Under the pieces are notes generated by a model. The model ran no database searches, was not told where the DNA came from, and worked only from the letters and a program-made list of their open reading frames with translations. A DNA stretch of 64,000 nucleotides from Alisma plantago-aquatica (taxonomy: Eukaryota; Streptophyta; Magnoliopsida; Alismatales; Alismataceae). How positions within the stretch are numbered: the stretch's first letter is position 1; each line of letters opens with the position of its first letter. Below are positions 1-14,175 of the stretch, in pieces. The DNA is taken from NCBI GenBank assembly GCA_963693085.1, contig OY856412.1, forward strand, positions 1,406,642,694-1,406,706,693. The letters run 5' to 3'. The translations under genes were made by a program, and so were the position numbers.

Positions 1-110
1 GAATTTTCCTTTCGTTTCAAATTGCCCAATTCGATTGGGAATAATATTGGTATTCGATACCAATTGGGAGAGAAACAAGGAAAGTCAATCGGGAACCAAC
101 CTGGAACCCC

Positions 111-187
111 AACCGACCGGTTCATGAGTGAACCGATCGGTTCAAGGGTCCCAAACGATCGGTTCATTGCTGAACCGATCGGTTCAG
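111..187 (+). promoter_or_regulatory. Palindromic motif array in copia 5' LTR
   Basis: The perfect 16-bp palindrome TGAACCGATCGGTTCA occurs at 129-144 and 171-186, with variants (ACCGACCGGTTCA, AACGATCGGTTCA) between. The array sits about 100 bp upstream of the TATA box. The repeat number differs from the 3' LTR, which shows the array itself rearranges. It may bind a transcription factor; that is inference. Confidence 0.7.
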
Positions 188-285
188 GTTGCGAGATGGT
201 TTCTTTTTGTGGAAAATCCCGAACCCTTCTACTCCTGCTTTAGTCCCGTATTGCCGGGCACAGAGAACCCTGTCCCATGACCCGC

Positions 286-295
286 CTATATATAG
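286..295 (+). promoter_or_regulatory. TATA box of copia 5' LTR
   Basis: CTATATATAG in the context CCCGCCTATATATAGGGG. The same context is present in the 3' LTR (7278-7288) and, as CCCGCCTATAAATGGAGG, in the diverged LTR near 13618. Transcription would start about 30 bp downstream, which would define the start of R. Confidence 0.7.
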
Positions 296-849
296 GGGTA
301 TTGAGGGCTTCTCAGAGTACAACTCAGTGCAAGTTGATTGCTCTGCAAAGTTGTCATTCTCTCTGGTTTTGGTAACCGAGAGAGAGCCTGAGCAAGTGCT
401 TCCCGCAAAGGGAGGTGCAGCAAGGGAAGGACAACTGCAGTTGCAATTGACAGCAGGAGAGTGTGTTGGTGACTAGTACGTCAACAGGAGGGTGTGACTC
501 CTTCCACTTCCTTGTGGGACAAGGAGAGTGGAGTTCCGGGTGGTCCGTGTGGACTACTTCAGAGGCGGGAGGACACTGCCGCTAAGGAGGACAACTGTCA
601 TCCGACAGTCCGGTAGGAGGAGGAGTCTTCAGTCCCGTTGCGACCAGGAGCTGCACAGACACCGTCCAAGACCAGAGGTGAAGACCGCGCAAGGCGCGTG
701 GTATTGTCACCGAGAAAGCCTCGGGACAAGGTATGATTCACAAACCATCTTTCCTATTATATAGATGTTGACGCGATTCCTTTTGTTCCGGGTTTGGAGA
801 GAAATTTTTTTGTTTCCGCTGCTTCTCTGCCTCCTCTAAAACCCAACAG

Positions 850-861
850 TGGTATCAGAGC
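850..861 (+). other. Primer-binding site (initiator Met tRNA)
   Basis: TGGTATCAGAGC, complementary to the 3' end of plant initiator methionine tRNA, begins one base after the LTR end at 848. It primes minus-strand cDNA synthesis and fixes the 5' LTR border. Confidence 0.95.
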
Positions 862-2211
862 CACGTCAACCTCTCTATATTTTAGGATTATTGATGTGAT
901 CGATTTTGGTTTGTTGCCTTTATTTATTGCATGCGATCTGAATAATATCGGCTTTATACATTTCCAATCCACAAATCCCTAATATACATATATGATATGT
1001 AATATTAATGCATTCAATACGCGTCGCCCTTAAATGAGTTTTGTGGTGGATGTGTAGCATGATTATGGCCTATAAACCCCTATATCTGTGTGTGGTTGTT
1101 TGTGTGGTTGCTTGCATCTCGGTCTGCGCACCGATTCCCTTTCTCATATTCCTGATGTAACTCGAAATAATTCGAGAATTCTTTTCCTACCTTTGATCCC
1201 CCCGAATGTAACTCGGGGTTTCACTATTCAATTGTAAATAGGATAGATTTTATTTCATGTTATGTCAAAGAACGGTGGACAACCTGAAGACAATCGGTTC
1301 AAGGAGTGAACCGATCGGTTGGTGATCCAGACGGCCGGTTCGAGGAACGAGATGATCGGGTGGCGACCTGAGGAGATGCACGATGACCGGTGAACCGATC
1401 GGCTGGAGGCGCCAGTCGATCGGCTGGTGGCACCCGAACAACCAACCTGATGGCGAGCCGATCAGTCATGGAGATGAGCTGATCAAACCCAGAAAGGCAG
1501 GCACAGATTTCATCTTGTACAGGTTGCATGTGATGTAGACCTAGATGACCGTGATTCCTCTTGGCTCGAGGAATCACAAATAGGATGGCCATAATCATTG
1601 CTTTTTATCGTTTATGCATGTTTTGTGTGGGATATAGCATGTATATGATACGTACTATATATTGTGGTGATTGGATATGTATATGTATATAAAAACCAAA
1701 TCCCTCATTAAATAGTAAGTTTTAGATGCCTTCCAAATGCGACACACGTGAAAAGCTTGATCGACCAAGTGTGGGCACGCCCTAGCGTGGTGCACCGTCT
1801 ATCTCGTGGAAGCGTGAAGGATGAATGTGTGGGTCTGTCCTAGCAGGGTGCATGTTCATCGTGTTGGCTTTGGGTCAGACTTAATAAGGTGACCTAGATA
1901 GGATCTAGCGCCTTGAGGCATGGAGATGATCATTGCAAGGAGTTGCATATGACATCTTTCAAGAGTTGCATATGATGCAATTGGCAAGAGTTGCCTACCT
2001 GAGAGATCTGAGTTGTGGGTGACAGCCCTAGCTGGTCCATGGCTCAGAGGATTTCAGGATCTTGACCCACTAGAAGATTGTACGCTGCAATCTTCCGAAT
2101 TGATGGTGAGGGCTATCAATTTGAGTCAAAATAGTGGGAGCGGTAATTAATTAAAGGCCTAATTAACTATCGTCAAATTTTATTCAAATCAAATCAAAAA
2201 GGTTTTGACAA
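862..2211 (+). other. Long untranslated leader of copia element
   Basis: About 1.35 kb between the PBS and the first gag codons, without a credible ORF. It contains a second cluster of the LTR-type palindromic motif (1290-1476). Otherwise I see nothing recognisable. Confidence 0.7.
1290..1476 (+). repeat. Second CCGATCGG motif cluster inside the leader
   Basis: About seven degenerate copies of the LTR palindrome, including CAATCGGTTC, GAACCGATCGGTTGG, ACGGCCGGTTCG, GACCGGTGAACCGATCGGCTGG and CGATCGGCTGG. They lie downstream of the presumed transcription start, so they would be carried in the genomic RNA. Confidence 0.65.
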
Positions 2212-3516
2212 ATGCAAATTTTCTCTTGTAGAATGGCAAAAGAATCATCTTTTAAAATGGGCAAATTAAATGAGAATAAATTCCATAACTGGTTGAGGAC
2301 TGTGAGAAGTGTTCTGCACAATCTAGATATACCAGGAGCCTTAGAATCCACTCTATGTACGCTTAATGCATTGGTGAAGAAGAAAGTAGGTAAGGGAGAG
2401 AAGTGTTCTCTCGCCAAACCAATTTCTTCTACATGGAGAGGATGGAAGGAACAATGGAAGAAGAAGTCGGAGATAGAGATCTCTACTTCTGGTGTATACG
2501 TAATAGAGATTAACTTTACTACTTCTTCGTCATGGGTACTTGATACCGGATGCGGATCTCACATTTGTTCAAATGTGAAGGATCTTAAGAGAAGTAGGCC
2601 TTTGGGGAAAGGCGAGGTTGAACTACGTGTTGCTAATGGGGCAAGAGTTGCCGCCAGTGCCGTAGGAACCTATGAGTTAACTCTACCTAGTGGGCTAATA
2701 ATAGAGTTGAAGAATTGCTATTATGTACCTGCCATAAATAGGAATATCATTTCCGTCTCTTGTTTGGACAAAGATGGATTTGAATTTCTTATTAAGAATG
2801 GAAAGTGTTCCATTTCTAAAGATGGGATCTTTTATGGCAGTGCCCCTATGTCTTATGGTCTATACTTGATAGACTTGGAGACAAGTGTATACAACGTAAA
2901 CACCAAAAGGCAAAAACTCAACGACTCAAACAAAACATATCTCTGGCATTGTCGTCTAGGGCACATAAATGAGAAGCACATTTCTAGACTCCATAAAGAT
3001 GGTTATCTAGACTCTTTTGATTATGAATCAATAGAGACATGTGAATCTTGTTTGTTGGGCAAGATGACCAAGACTCCCTTTTCAGGTAAAGGTGAGAGAG
3101 CTAGTGATCTATTAGGACTCATACATATAGATGTATGTGGGCCTTTTAGAACTAATGCCAGAAATGGGTGTCAGTACTTCATTACCTTCACTGATGATTT
3201 CAGTAGGTATGGCTATGTGTACCTGATGAAACATAAGTCAGAAACCCTTGAAAGGTTCAAGGATTTCATGAATGAAGTACAGAACCAGCTTGGCAAGAGT
3301 ATTAAGGCACTTCTTTCCGATCGAGGTGGAGAATACTTGAGCCAGGAGTTTGAGGACCTTCTGCAAGCCCGTGGTATTGTATCACAATGGACTCCGCCTG
3401 GAACACCACAACATAATGGTGTGTCTGAAAGAAGGAATCGCACATTGTTAGATATGGTGCGATCAATGATGAGTTTTGCTGATCTTCCAATTTCTTTTCT
3501 GGGGTCATGCTCTTGA
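2212..3516 (+). pseudogene. Copia gag remnant, protease and integrase
   Basis: The 434-codon ORF begins with a short gag N-terminus; the likely native start is Met8 at 2233 (MAKESSFKMGKLNE). It then jumps directly to sequence just before the protease. The capsid region and CCHC zinc knuckle are missing, so gag has an internal deletion. Protease has its catalytic DTG at residues 111-113. The integrase zinc finger is H247, H251, C277, C280; the catalytic triad is D307, D370, E406 with 35 residues between the last two. The frame is lost at 3499, where one extra base interrupts the integrase; the remainder is in the next frame. Protease and integrase catalytic residues are intact, but no full polyprotein can be made. 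Confidence 0.9.
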
Positions 3517-5602
3517 AACCGCCACGTTTATGCTTAACCGTGTACCATCTAAATCGGTTCAAAAGACACCATATGAGATATGGTACGGGAAGCGTCCCAA
3601 TTTGTCTTTTCTGAAGATTTGGGGTTGTGAAGCTTACGTCAAGAAAACGTTTCCTGATAAGCTTGGACCCAAATCCGATAAATGTTATTTTGTTGGATAC
3701 CCCAAGGAAACGAGGGGATATTACTTATACCACCCTACTGACAACAAAGTGTTTGTTTCCAGGACAGCTGTGTTCCTAGAGAAGGAATTTATTTCCAAAG
3801 GAAGCAGTGGGAGGAATATAGAGCTTGAAGAGGTTCAAGCCCAACAAGAAGACATTGAACCGATAGATGTACAAGAGGAAAATGTAGATTCACAAGGTGT
3901 TGTGGAATCTCATTCTCCTCAAGTGACACAAGGACCTCGTAGATCTAGTAGGACTCGCCTTGAACCTGAGAGGTTTGGATACCTTGTAACTCAGGAAGGT
4001 GGAGAGTTGATCATAGATGATGATCCAACAACCTACGTAGAGGCTATGGAGGGACCAGATTCTGAGAAATGGCTTGAAGCCATGAGATCCGAGATGGAAT
4101 CCATGTATTCCAACAAAGTATGGACTTTGGTGGAACCACCCGAAGGGGTAAAACCCATAGGGTGCAAGTGGGTTTTTAAGAAAAAGACTGACATGGATGG
4201 CAATGTGCAAACTTATAAAGGCAGACTGGTTGCGAAGGGTTTTCGACAAATTCAAGGTGTTGACTATGACAAAACCTTTTCTCCAGTTGCCATGATTAAG
4301 TCCATCAGGATCATGCTTGCTATTGCAGCTTATTATGACTATGAGATTTGGCAGATGGATGTTAAAACCGCATTCCTTAACAGGAATATTCATGAGGATG
4401 TGTACATGACACAGCCTGAAGGTTTTGTAGATCCAAAGAATGCCAATAAAGTCTGTAAACTGCAAAGGTCAATCTATGGATTGAAGCAAGCATCTCGGAG
4501 TTGGAATCTTCGATTTGATGAAGAAGTCAAAGTGTTTGGCTTTATTCAAAATGAAGATGAACCTTGTGTGTACAAGAAGGTTAGTGGGAGCTCGACCACA
4601 TTCCTCATATTGTATGTGGATGACATACTTTTGATGGGGAATGATGTCTTAGCCTTAGAGAAGGTAAAGACTTGGCTTGGGAAAACTTTCTCAATGAAAG
4701 ACTTAGGAGAAGAATCCTATATTCTAGGAATTAAGATCTATAGAGATAGATCTAGAAGGCTTCTCAGACTAAGTCAGAGCACGTACATTGACAAGGTGCT
4801 GAAGCGGTTCAGCATGGAGAACTCAAAGAGAGGCAACGTCCCTATGCTACATGGAGTTACCGTCTCTAGAGCTCAATGTCCCCAATCTTGTGAAGAGAGG
4901 GAGAAGATGAATGGGATCCCATATGCATCAGCCATTGGATCCATCATGTACGCTATGTTGTGCACACGCCCAGATGTCTCGTATGCTCTCAGCATGACGA
5001 GCAGGTACCAGTCAGATCCCGGGGATGCTCACGGGACAGCTGTGAAGAACATCCTCAAGTACTTGCAAAGGACTAAGGATCAGTTTCTTGTGTACGGCGG
5101 CGAGGAAGAGCTGGTTGTAAAGGGTTACACCGATGCAAGCTTCCAAACCGATAAAGATGATTACAGATCGCAGTCAGGATTTGTGTTTTGCCTTAATAAT
5201 GGAGCTGTGAGCTGGAAGAGTTCCAAGCAAGAAACAGTTGCCGATTCTACTACAGAGGCCGAGTATATTGCTGCTTCGCATGCAGCAAAGGAGGCTGTGT
5301 GGATCAGGAAGTTCATTTCTGAACTTGGTGTAGTTCCCAGTAGCTGTGATGCAATTGAGCTTTATTGCGACAATAATGGAGCTATTGCACAAGCTAAGGA
5401 GCCCAGATCACATCAGCGGTCCAAACACATACTGCGACGCTTCCATCTCATACGAGAGATCGTACAGCGAGGAGATGTGAAGATTTGCAAAGTACCAACT
5501 GAAGACAACATAGCTGATCCACTGACTAAGGCCCTTTCTCAGCAGAAGCATGATGGTCATGCTAGGTCACAAGGACTACATTTCCTTGGTGACTGGCTCT
5601 AA
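3500..5602 (+). pseudogene. Copia pol: integrase C-terminus, reverse transcriptase, RNase H
   Basis: Continues the polyprotein after the 1-nt insertion at 3499. The ORF opens at 3476 but its first few codons are out-of-frame artefact. Numbering from 3476: integrase C-terminal region with GKRP at 38-41; RT from about 215, with MDVKTAF at 294-300 (D295 catalytic) and YVDD at 380-383; copia RNase H with TDAS at 552-555, acidic residues near 594, D632 and D681. The C-terminus ends 15 bp before the 3' LTR, as usual for copia. No further stops are seen across about 700 codons, so the damage is limited to the gag deletion and one frameshift. Confidence 0.93.
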
Positions 5603-5617
5603 GTGCAAGTGGGAGTC
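5603..5617 (+). other. Polypurine tract before copia 3' LTR
   Basis: GTGCAAGTGGGAGTC lies between the pol stop codon (5600-5602) and the LTR start TGTTGG. It is the expected plus-strand primer position. Confidence 0.8.
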
Positions 5618-6804
5618 TGTTGGTATGTATGCCCATAGAGCAAGTCATATGATGATTGTAATGGGATACTTTGTAATTGACTTGAATAATAATAAAGGCA
5701 ATTTCCAATCTATATGTTTAAACTATTTCTGAGATGATGGTGTAACATGATAGATGTCTAAAGATTGTCTTACTCAATGACATATGCTTTTAGGTTCATG
5801 ACCTAAGCGATGAGATCATATGGATGTTAAGAGTATACATTCTTGTTTAGTCCCTAGTCGGTTGTTATTGTGGAAATAACCATAGACATCAATAACACTA
5901 AAGACTAGATTGTGTGTTGGTTGATGACAGAATCTCATTAGTCATGATATGGTGATATCAAACCAAGCACATAGGTACTTGTTAGAGAACAAGGTACCGG
6001 ACAGACCCACCGTGAGAGTGACACATGGAACCATGACTTGGTAGTCACAGTCAGCTCTCACAGTGATGGTGGTGAGTGTGATTCTTAGACCTGAAATCAC
6101 TACACTCAACACATGTCATTGGGTACACTTTGACATCATCAAACGCAGTCCTGAAACATGAGTTGTTATAAAGGTGATGATTGGGTGGCTTTGACACATG
6201 GGGCTTTTGAGGGGTGAGTGATAGATATGGGATTTGTCCCTCCTGAGGGAGTTTGATATCCTTGGCCACTTGATGAGTAGGATTGAGAAAGGCATGCGCA
6301 TGCACGTGTGAATCAATATGTGATATTGATGTCATACACATCTCACTCGGTCTACTCTGAGATCAAGGAAATGAATGAACATTGACAGGATGACTATTCC
6401 ATGCCTCGAGTTCATTCTGGATATCAGTGACAAAGGAATTATACATTCACTGTAACACCATTCACGGATTGTAGGATGAAAGTTGTTCTCCAACTTTCTA
6501 CTTTCACTTGGGTAGCAATGATGTGTGACTAGGCACCACTCTTTGCTTGTGAAGTCATAAGTGTTATGGACTTTCACTGCCAACGTGAAATGGACTTGCA
6601 GGGTCACAGACATAGGATTTAACCTGGAAGAGGAGTTTTGTCCACAAGCAATGTTTAGATTGATTACTAAAAGAGTTTAGTAGTTCAATTAAACACTCAA
6701 TTAATCGATAGCTCAATATCATAATGTTCAAGGTGTTGGACGCATGGATTGGAGTATCGGATTGATTGAAATCGCATTTGACTGATTTTGCACAATCTGC
6801 ATTC

Positions 6805-7180
6805 CCAACCGATCGGTTCATGTGATGAACCAGTCGGCTGAGGTTGCTGAACCGATCGGCTCAATTGTTGAACCGATCGGCTCATGCATAGAGTGAAATG
6901 ACCGGTTCAATTGTTGAACTGATCGGTTCAACTGGTGCAATCGAGCAACTTGGGAAAGTAGGATTGGTGAGAATTTTCCTTTCGTTTCAAATTGCCCAAT
7001 TCGATTGGGAATAATATTGGTATTTGATACCAATTGGGAGAGAAACAAGGAAAGTCAATCGGGAACCAACCTGGAACCTGAACCGACTGGTTCAAGGGTC
7101 CCAAACGATCGGTTCATTGCTGAACCGATCGGTTCAGGTCCCCAACCGACCGGTTCACTTGTGAACCGATCGGTTCAGGT
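6805..7180 (+). promoter_or_regulatory. Two palindromic motif arrays in copia 3' LTR U3
   Basis: About eleven copies of AACCGATCGGTT and close variants in two blocks, 6805-6942 and 7078-7180, separated by unique sequence. The TATA box follows at 7278-7288. The second block differs in copy order from the 5' LTR block at 111-187. Confidence 0.75.
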
Positions 7181-7277
7181 TGCGAGATGGTTGCTTTTTG
7201 TGGAAAATCCCGAACCCTTCTACTCCTGCTTTAGTCCCGTATTGCCGGGCACAGAGAACCCTGTCCCATGACCCGCC

Positions 7278-7288
7278 TATATATATAG
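7278..7288 (+). promoter_or_regulatory. TATA box of copia 3' LTR
   Basis: CTATATATATA in the same CCCGCC...AGGGG context as the 5' LTR, with one extra TA pair. Confidence 0.65.
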
Positions 7289-7841
7289 GGGTATTGGGAG
7301 CTTCTCAGAGTACAACTCAGTGCAAGTTGATTGCTCTGCAAAGTTGTCGTTCTCTCTGGTTTTGGTAACCGAGAGAGAGCCTGAGCAAGTGCTTCCCGCA
7401 AAGGGAGGTGCAGCAAGGGAAGGACAACTGCAGTTGCAATTGACAGCAGGAGAGTGTGTTGGTGACTAGTACGTCAATAGGAGGGTGCGACTCCTTCCAC
7501 TTCCTTGTGGGACAAGGAGAGTGGAGTTCCGGGTGGTCCATGTGGACTACTTCAGAGGCGGGAGGACACTGCCGCTAAGGAGGACAACTTTCATCTGACA
7601 GTCCGGTAGGAGGAGGAGTCTTTAGTCCCGGTGCGACCAGGAGCTGCACAGACACCGTCCAAGACCGGAGGTGAAGACCGTGCAAGGCGCATGGTATTGT
7701 CACCGAGCAAGCCTCGGGACAAGGTATGATTCACAAACCATCTTTCCTATTATATAGATGTTGACGCGATTCCTTTTGTTCCGGGTTTGGAGAGAAAATT
7801 TTTTGTTTTCGCTGCTTCTCTGCCTCCTCTAAAACCCAACA

Positions 7842-9814
7842 TTTAGGTTATCTCAAACCTAAACAAAAGTTGATACTTACCCTACAGAAGGGTACCTCCC
7901 CAGGATGGGAGAAAACTATCTCTTGATAGCAACAAGGTCACAAACGTCCTTACTTCTAGGGTTTACACCATCTTGTGTATGCATCACCCTATTATGCATC
8001 CTATACACGTAGCTAGCAAGAAGGTAACCTACTAAGCCACTATGGGTTCCTTGGTATGTCCTACTTGTTCCTTAATCCTTAAAGTTGGCCAAACTCATAC
8101 ATATGTGACCAACATCTGTGAGGGGTTCAAACATATACCTTAGTTCAAGGGGTTCCTTTTCCTCTAAACATGAGGGGGTGCCATGCTCAAATCCATAGGA
8201 ACTCAAACATCTTCATGAGAATCAGGTGCACCATCTACTACTACTTCCCCTCTTAGGTCTAGGAACCCTAGGTTCACCCCTTATGCCTCAACTGCCTAAC
8301 TGCATGCTTAGATTTTCAACCACGGCCCAATCATGTACAAGGGATAGCATGCAGTTCCCATTATCCTTCCATGTGAAAAACACCTTAGAGTCCTACACAC
8401 GGACAACCAACTCGGTGTGAGACCTCATAACTTGTTACCATACCACCCCAAGGCCTAAGGAACTCTCCTTTCTATACCTATAAGGTAAGGTAGGTACCTA
8501 CAACTTCCGTACAATGGTTCAAAAAGAATCTCTCTCTTTCTAGGATTTGGTTCCTCTAAATGCAACCAAGGTACGACAAGACTTCAAGGATCGCACATGA
8601 GAAACCATAACTATCTAATCAGGAGGGTCTTCTAAAAACAGGTTATAACATACCCGACTTCCCATGATTCCTCATGTCTTGGAGTCTAAGCTTCCAACCT
8701 TCTTTCTCAGATCTTGCTCTCTCTCTCTAGAGATAACCCTACAATTGACCCTACCACTAGAGGTTCTAAGAAGGTGGATCAAGCTCTTTAGGATACATGC
8801 ATACGCCTACATGGGTGAAACGTATGATCCAAACCTATGTTCGATCAAGATTATCCAAAGCTCGGTATGTTCATCTCCTAACCAATCAGGCATAACCCTT
8901 CTGACCTAAGCCTCAACCTACTGCCAGCACTCCTGACATTCTCTCCTACATAGGTGCATGCTCTTCTATGCTCATATATGCACATAAGGGTTTCTACACG
9001 GTCACCACTATCCTATTTAATGAAGGAGCTATCCTTCACCTTAGCAGGCACGATCCTTCCAAGGTTGGGTCACCAAAAGACACTAGGTTAACCAACCTCA
9101 CATCGCTCATGCTTCTTATGAGTACTCAAAACCAATATGCATGTCAACCCACATACATACATGCATGGTCAACTGTGATATCCAAATCATGTTGTCATCC
9201 CTCTTTCGAACAACCACTTAGGGTTAGGGTTAGCATCATCCTCAGAGGATGTGTCATGTCTCTACCTCTTCGTGGATGTCTCTGCCTCCAAGGATGACTC
9301 TCTCCTCAACCTCCTGATAAGAAGGTCAATCCTCATATCTCTCCTGAGGCACAACAACGCACGCCATGCAACCTTAAGCATGTAACTAATCCTTAGTTTG
9401 TGCTTAAACTAATAAACTTATGTAAATGACATCTTGTTTACATTCTTTTCATTGATTTGGTGGAGGATTCCTTAATCCTTATCATACTTACCCTAACCTT
9501 AAGAGGGTGGGGAGGAGAGAGAAAAACCCTAAACGTTAAAATCCTATATAAATTAGGGTTGAGAAAGGATGAAATAGATGGGAGAGTCCTAAAGGTATCT
9601 TATTTTGAGTCAAAACCTTAGACTTTGGCCAGACAATCACACCACATCTGGGAGTCCTTGTGACCGACTAGCAGGGTGAAGGAAAACATTGCCAGCCCCT
9701 GGACCGTGATCCTTTTCTAGACACCTCTGTCTTTGGAAAATCCTCTAACAACTCCCTCAGTTCTACAGAGTTTGTACAATTTAATAATTACTAAGGATTA
9801 AATGAGAAACCACT
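7842..9814 (-). other. Leader or internal part of a minus-strand LTR element
   Basis: Read on the minus strand, this follows the PBS at 9826-9815. No ORF with gag or pol similarity is present on either strand over about 2 kb. The short plus-strand ORFs (8226, 8664, 8968) resemble nothing I know. It is either a long untranslated leader or the body of a non-coding LTR element. The copia element interrupts it at 7841/7842. Confidence 0.5.
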
Positions 9815-9826
9815 GCTCTGATACCA
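9815..9826 (-). other. Primer-binding site (initiator Met tRNA), minus strand
   Basis: Plus strand GCTCTGATACCA is the complement of TGGTATCAGAGC. It lies two bases from the LTR border at 9829, so the element is transcribed leftward. Confidence 0.85.
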
Positions 9827-9828
9827 AA

Positions 9829-13127
<3,299 letters not shown>

Positions 13128-13474
13128 TCAATTGTACCTAAAAATGCACAAGAATGTGGATCAATGCTCGAGACAGATATTAAACCATCTCAAACAGTAA
13201 AAATCAGATAATTTGATGCATTTGAATATCACATGCCATTAATAACATTTCATGCATTATTAATCAGACAAATGACATAACAACACTTAAAATCAAGGAA
13301 AATATGCCTGTGAAAATGACTAAAAACCCATGCATCAGAGATATGGCCTAGTTTGGCCGAGGAAGGTTCTACATATTTCCAAGTTCGTTTTCATTACACA
13401 TTGCTTATTGTGCAAGGAATTAATATGTGATATTAAATGAGAAAATGAGTTGCCAATTCCGTATGCGATTGGGA

Positions 13475-13545
13475 AACTGCGAAACGACCGTCTTGTAGTA
13501 TGAGATGACCGTCTCACATGCCAGACGGTTGTTTCAATGGTCGCA
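13475..13545 (+). promoter_or_regulatory. ACCGTCT/AGACGGT motif array in diverged LTR
   Basis: GAAACGACCGTCTTG, GAGATGACCGTCTCACA and CCAGACGGTTGTTTC occupy the same position relative to the TATA box as the CCGATCGG array in the intact copia LTR, but with a different core. Confidence 0.6.
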
Positions 13546-13617
13546 TGTTGCAAACATTTGAGATCTTTTGGTCCCTTCCACTCCCGCATCGACTAGGAAC
13601 CCTGGCCCAAACCCCGC

Positions 13618-13627
13618 CTATAAATGG
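13618..13627 (+). promoter_or_regulatory. TATA box of diverged copia-type LTR
   Basis: CTATAAATGG in a CCCGCC...AGGG context shared with the copia LTRs. Confidence 0.6.
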
Positions 13628-14175
13628 AGGGTAGTGGGGGCTTCCCAGAACACAATATAGACAATTGAGAATCAGTTTCTCTAACACATGTTGTCCTCTC
13701 TGGTTATGGTAACCAACTGAGCCCAAGCAAGTCCTACTCGACTAGGGAGGGATAGCAAGGGAGAGAACAACTGAGATCATTATTGTGGGAGAGCAAGTTG
13801 GTGACTAGTATGCCAACTAGTGGGATGACTCATTCCTGTCCGTCTTTGTAGGATGACATGAGTTCTAAGTGGTTCGTGTGGACTTATATAGAGGTGGGAG
13901 GTTGTTGTCTGCCACTAGGAGGGCATTGCCAATCAACAGTCCATGATGAGAGGAGCTTTTATAGAAGATGGTGTTCGGGTCTACTATCCTAGGAGGAGCA
14001 GTCAGATGAGTCCCAATGCAACTAGGAGTCTGAATTGCACAACTACTATGAAGAGGATTGTCGCTGGACTTGCTCTAGGACTAGGTATATCCTCGAATCC
14101 ATCCTTTCCATCTTATAGTTGACATGATCCACTGGTTATGGAGAATATGGTAGATAATTTTTTTCATTGCCTACA

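Larger units (their letters stand above)
1..848 (+). repeat. Partial 5' LTR of the copia element
   Basis: Matches the 3' LTR from 6971 onward and ends in CAACA just before the PBS. It carries the promoter part of the LTR: a palindrome array (111-187), a TATA box near 286-295 and about 550 bp of downstream R/U5 sequence. Short ORFs over this stretch are not genes. Confidence 0.95.
1..7841 (+). mobile_element. Ty1/copia LTR retrotransposon, 5' end cut by window
   Basis: Order seen: partial LTR, initiator-Met-tRNA PBS, leader, gag remnant, protease, integrase, RT, RNase H, polypurine tract, full LTR. Integrase before RT is the copia order. Bases 1-848 repeat at 6971-7841 with roughly 20 differences by eye plus a rearranged motif array, so the insertion is not very recent. 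The 3' LTR runs 5618-7841, so about 1,350 bp of the 5' LTR lie outside the window. The left target duplication cannot be seen; the right flank begins TTTAG. The element seems inserted in the leader of the minus-strand LTR element that follows. It is non-functional: gag is deleted and pol is frameshifted. Confidence 0.95.
5618..7841 (+). repeat. Complete 3' LTR of copia element (2,224 bp)
   Basis: Starts TGTTGG after the polypurine tract and ends CCCAACA at 7841, the same end as the 5' LTR at 848. The first 1.2 kb of U3 shows nothing recognisable. The array plus TATA promoter lies at 6805-7288. Confidence 0.93.
13330..14175 (+). repeat. Diverged solo fragment of a copia-type LTR
   Basis: Collinear with the copia LTR promoter-to-U5 part. 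Shared landmarks include CCCGCCTATA, GTCCTCTCTGGTTATGGTAACC, GTTGGTGACTAGTA and the closing TTATGGAGA...TTTTTT run. Identity is clearly lower than between the two copia LTRs, so it belongs to a related family or a much older insertion. No PBS follows, and the left part of the LTR is missing or unrecognisable. Confidence 0.75.
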
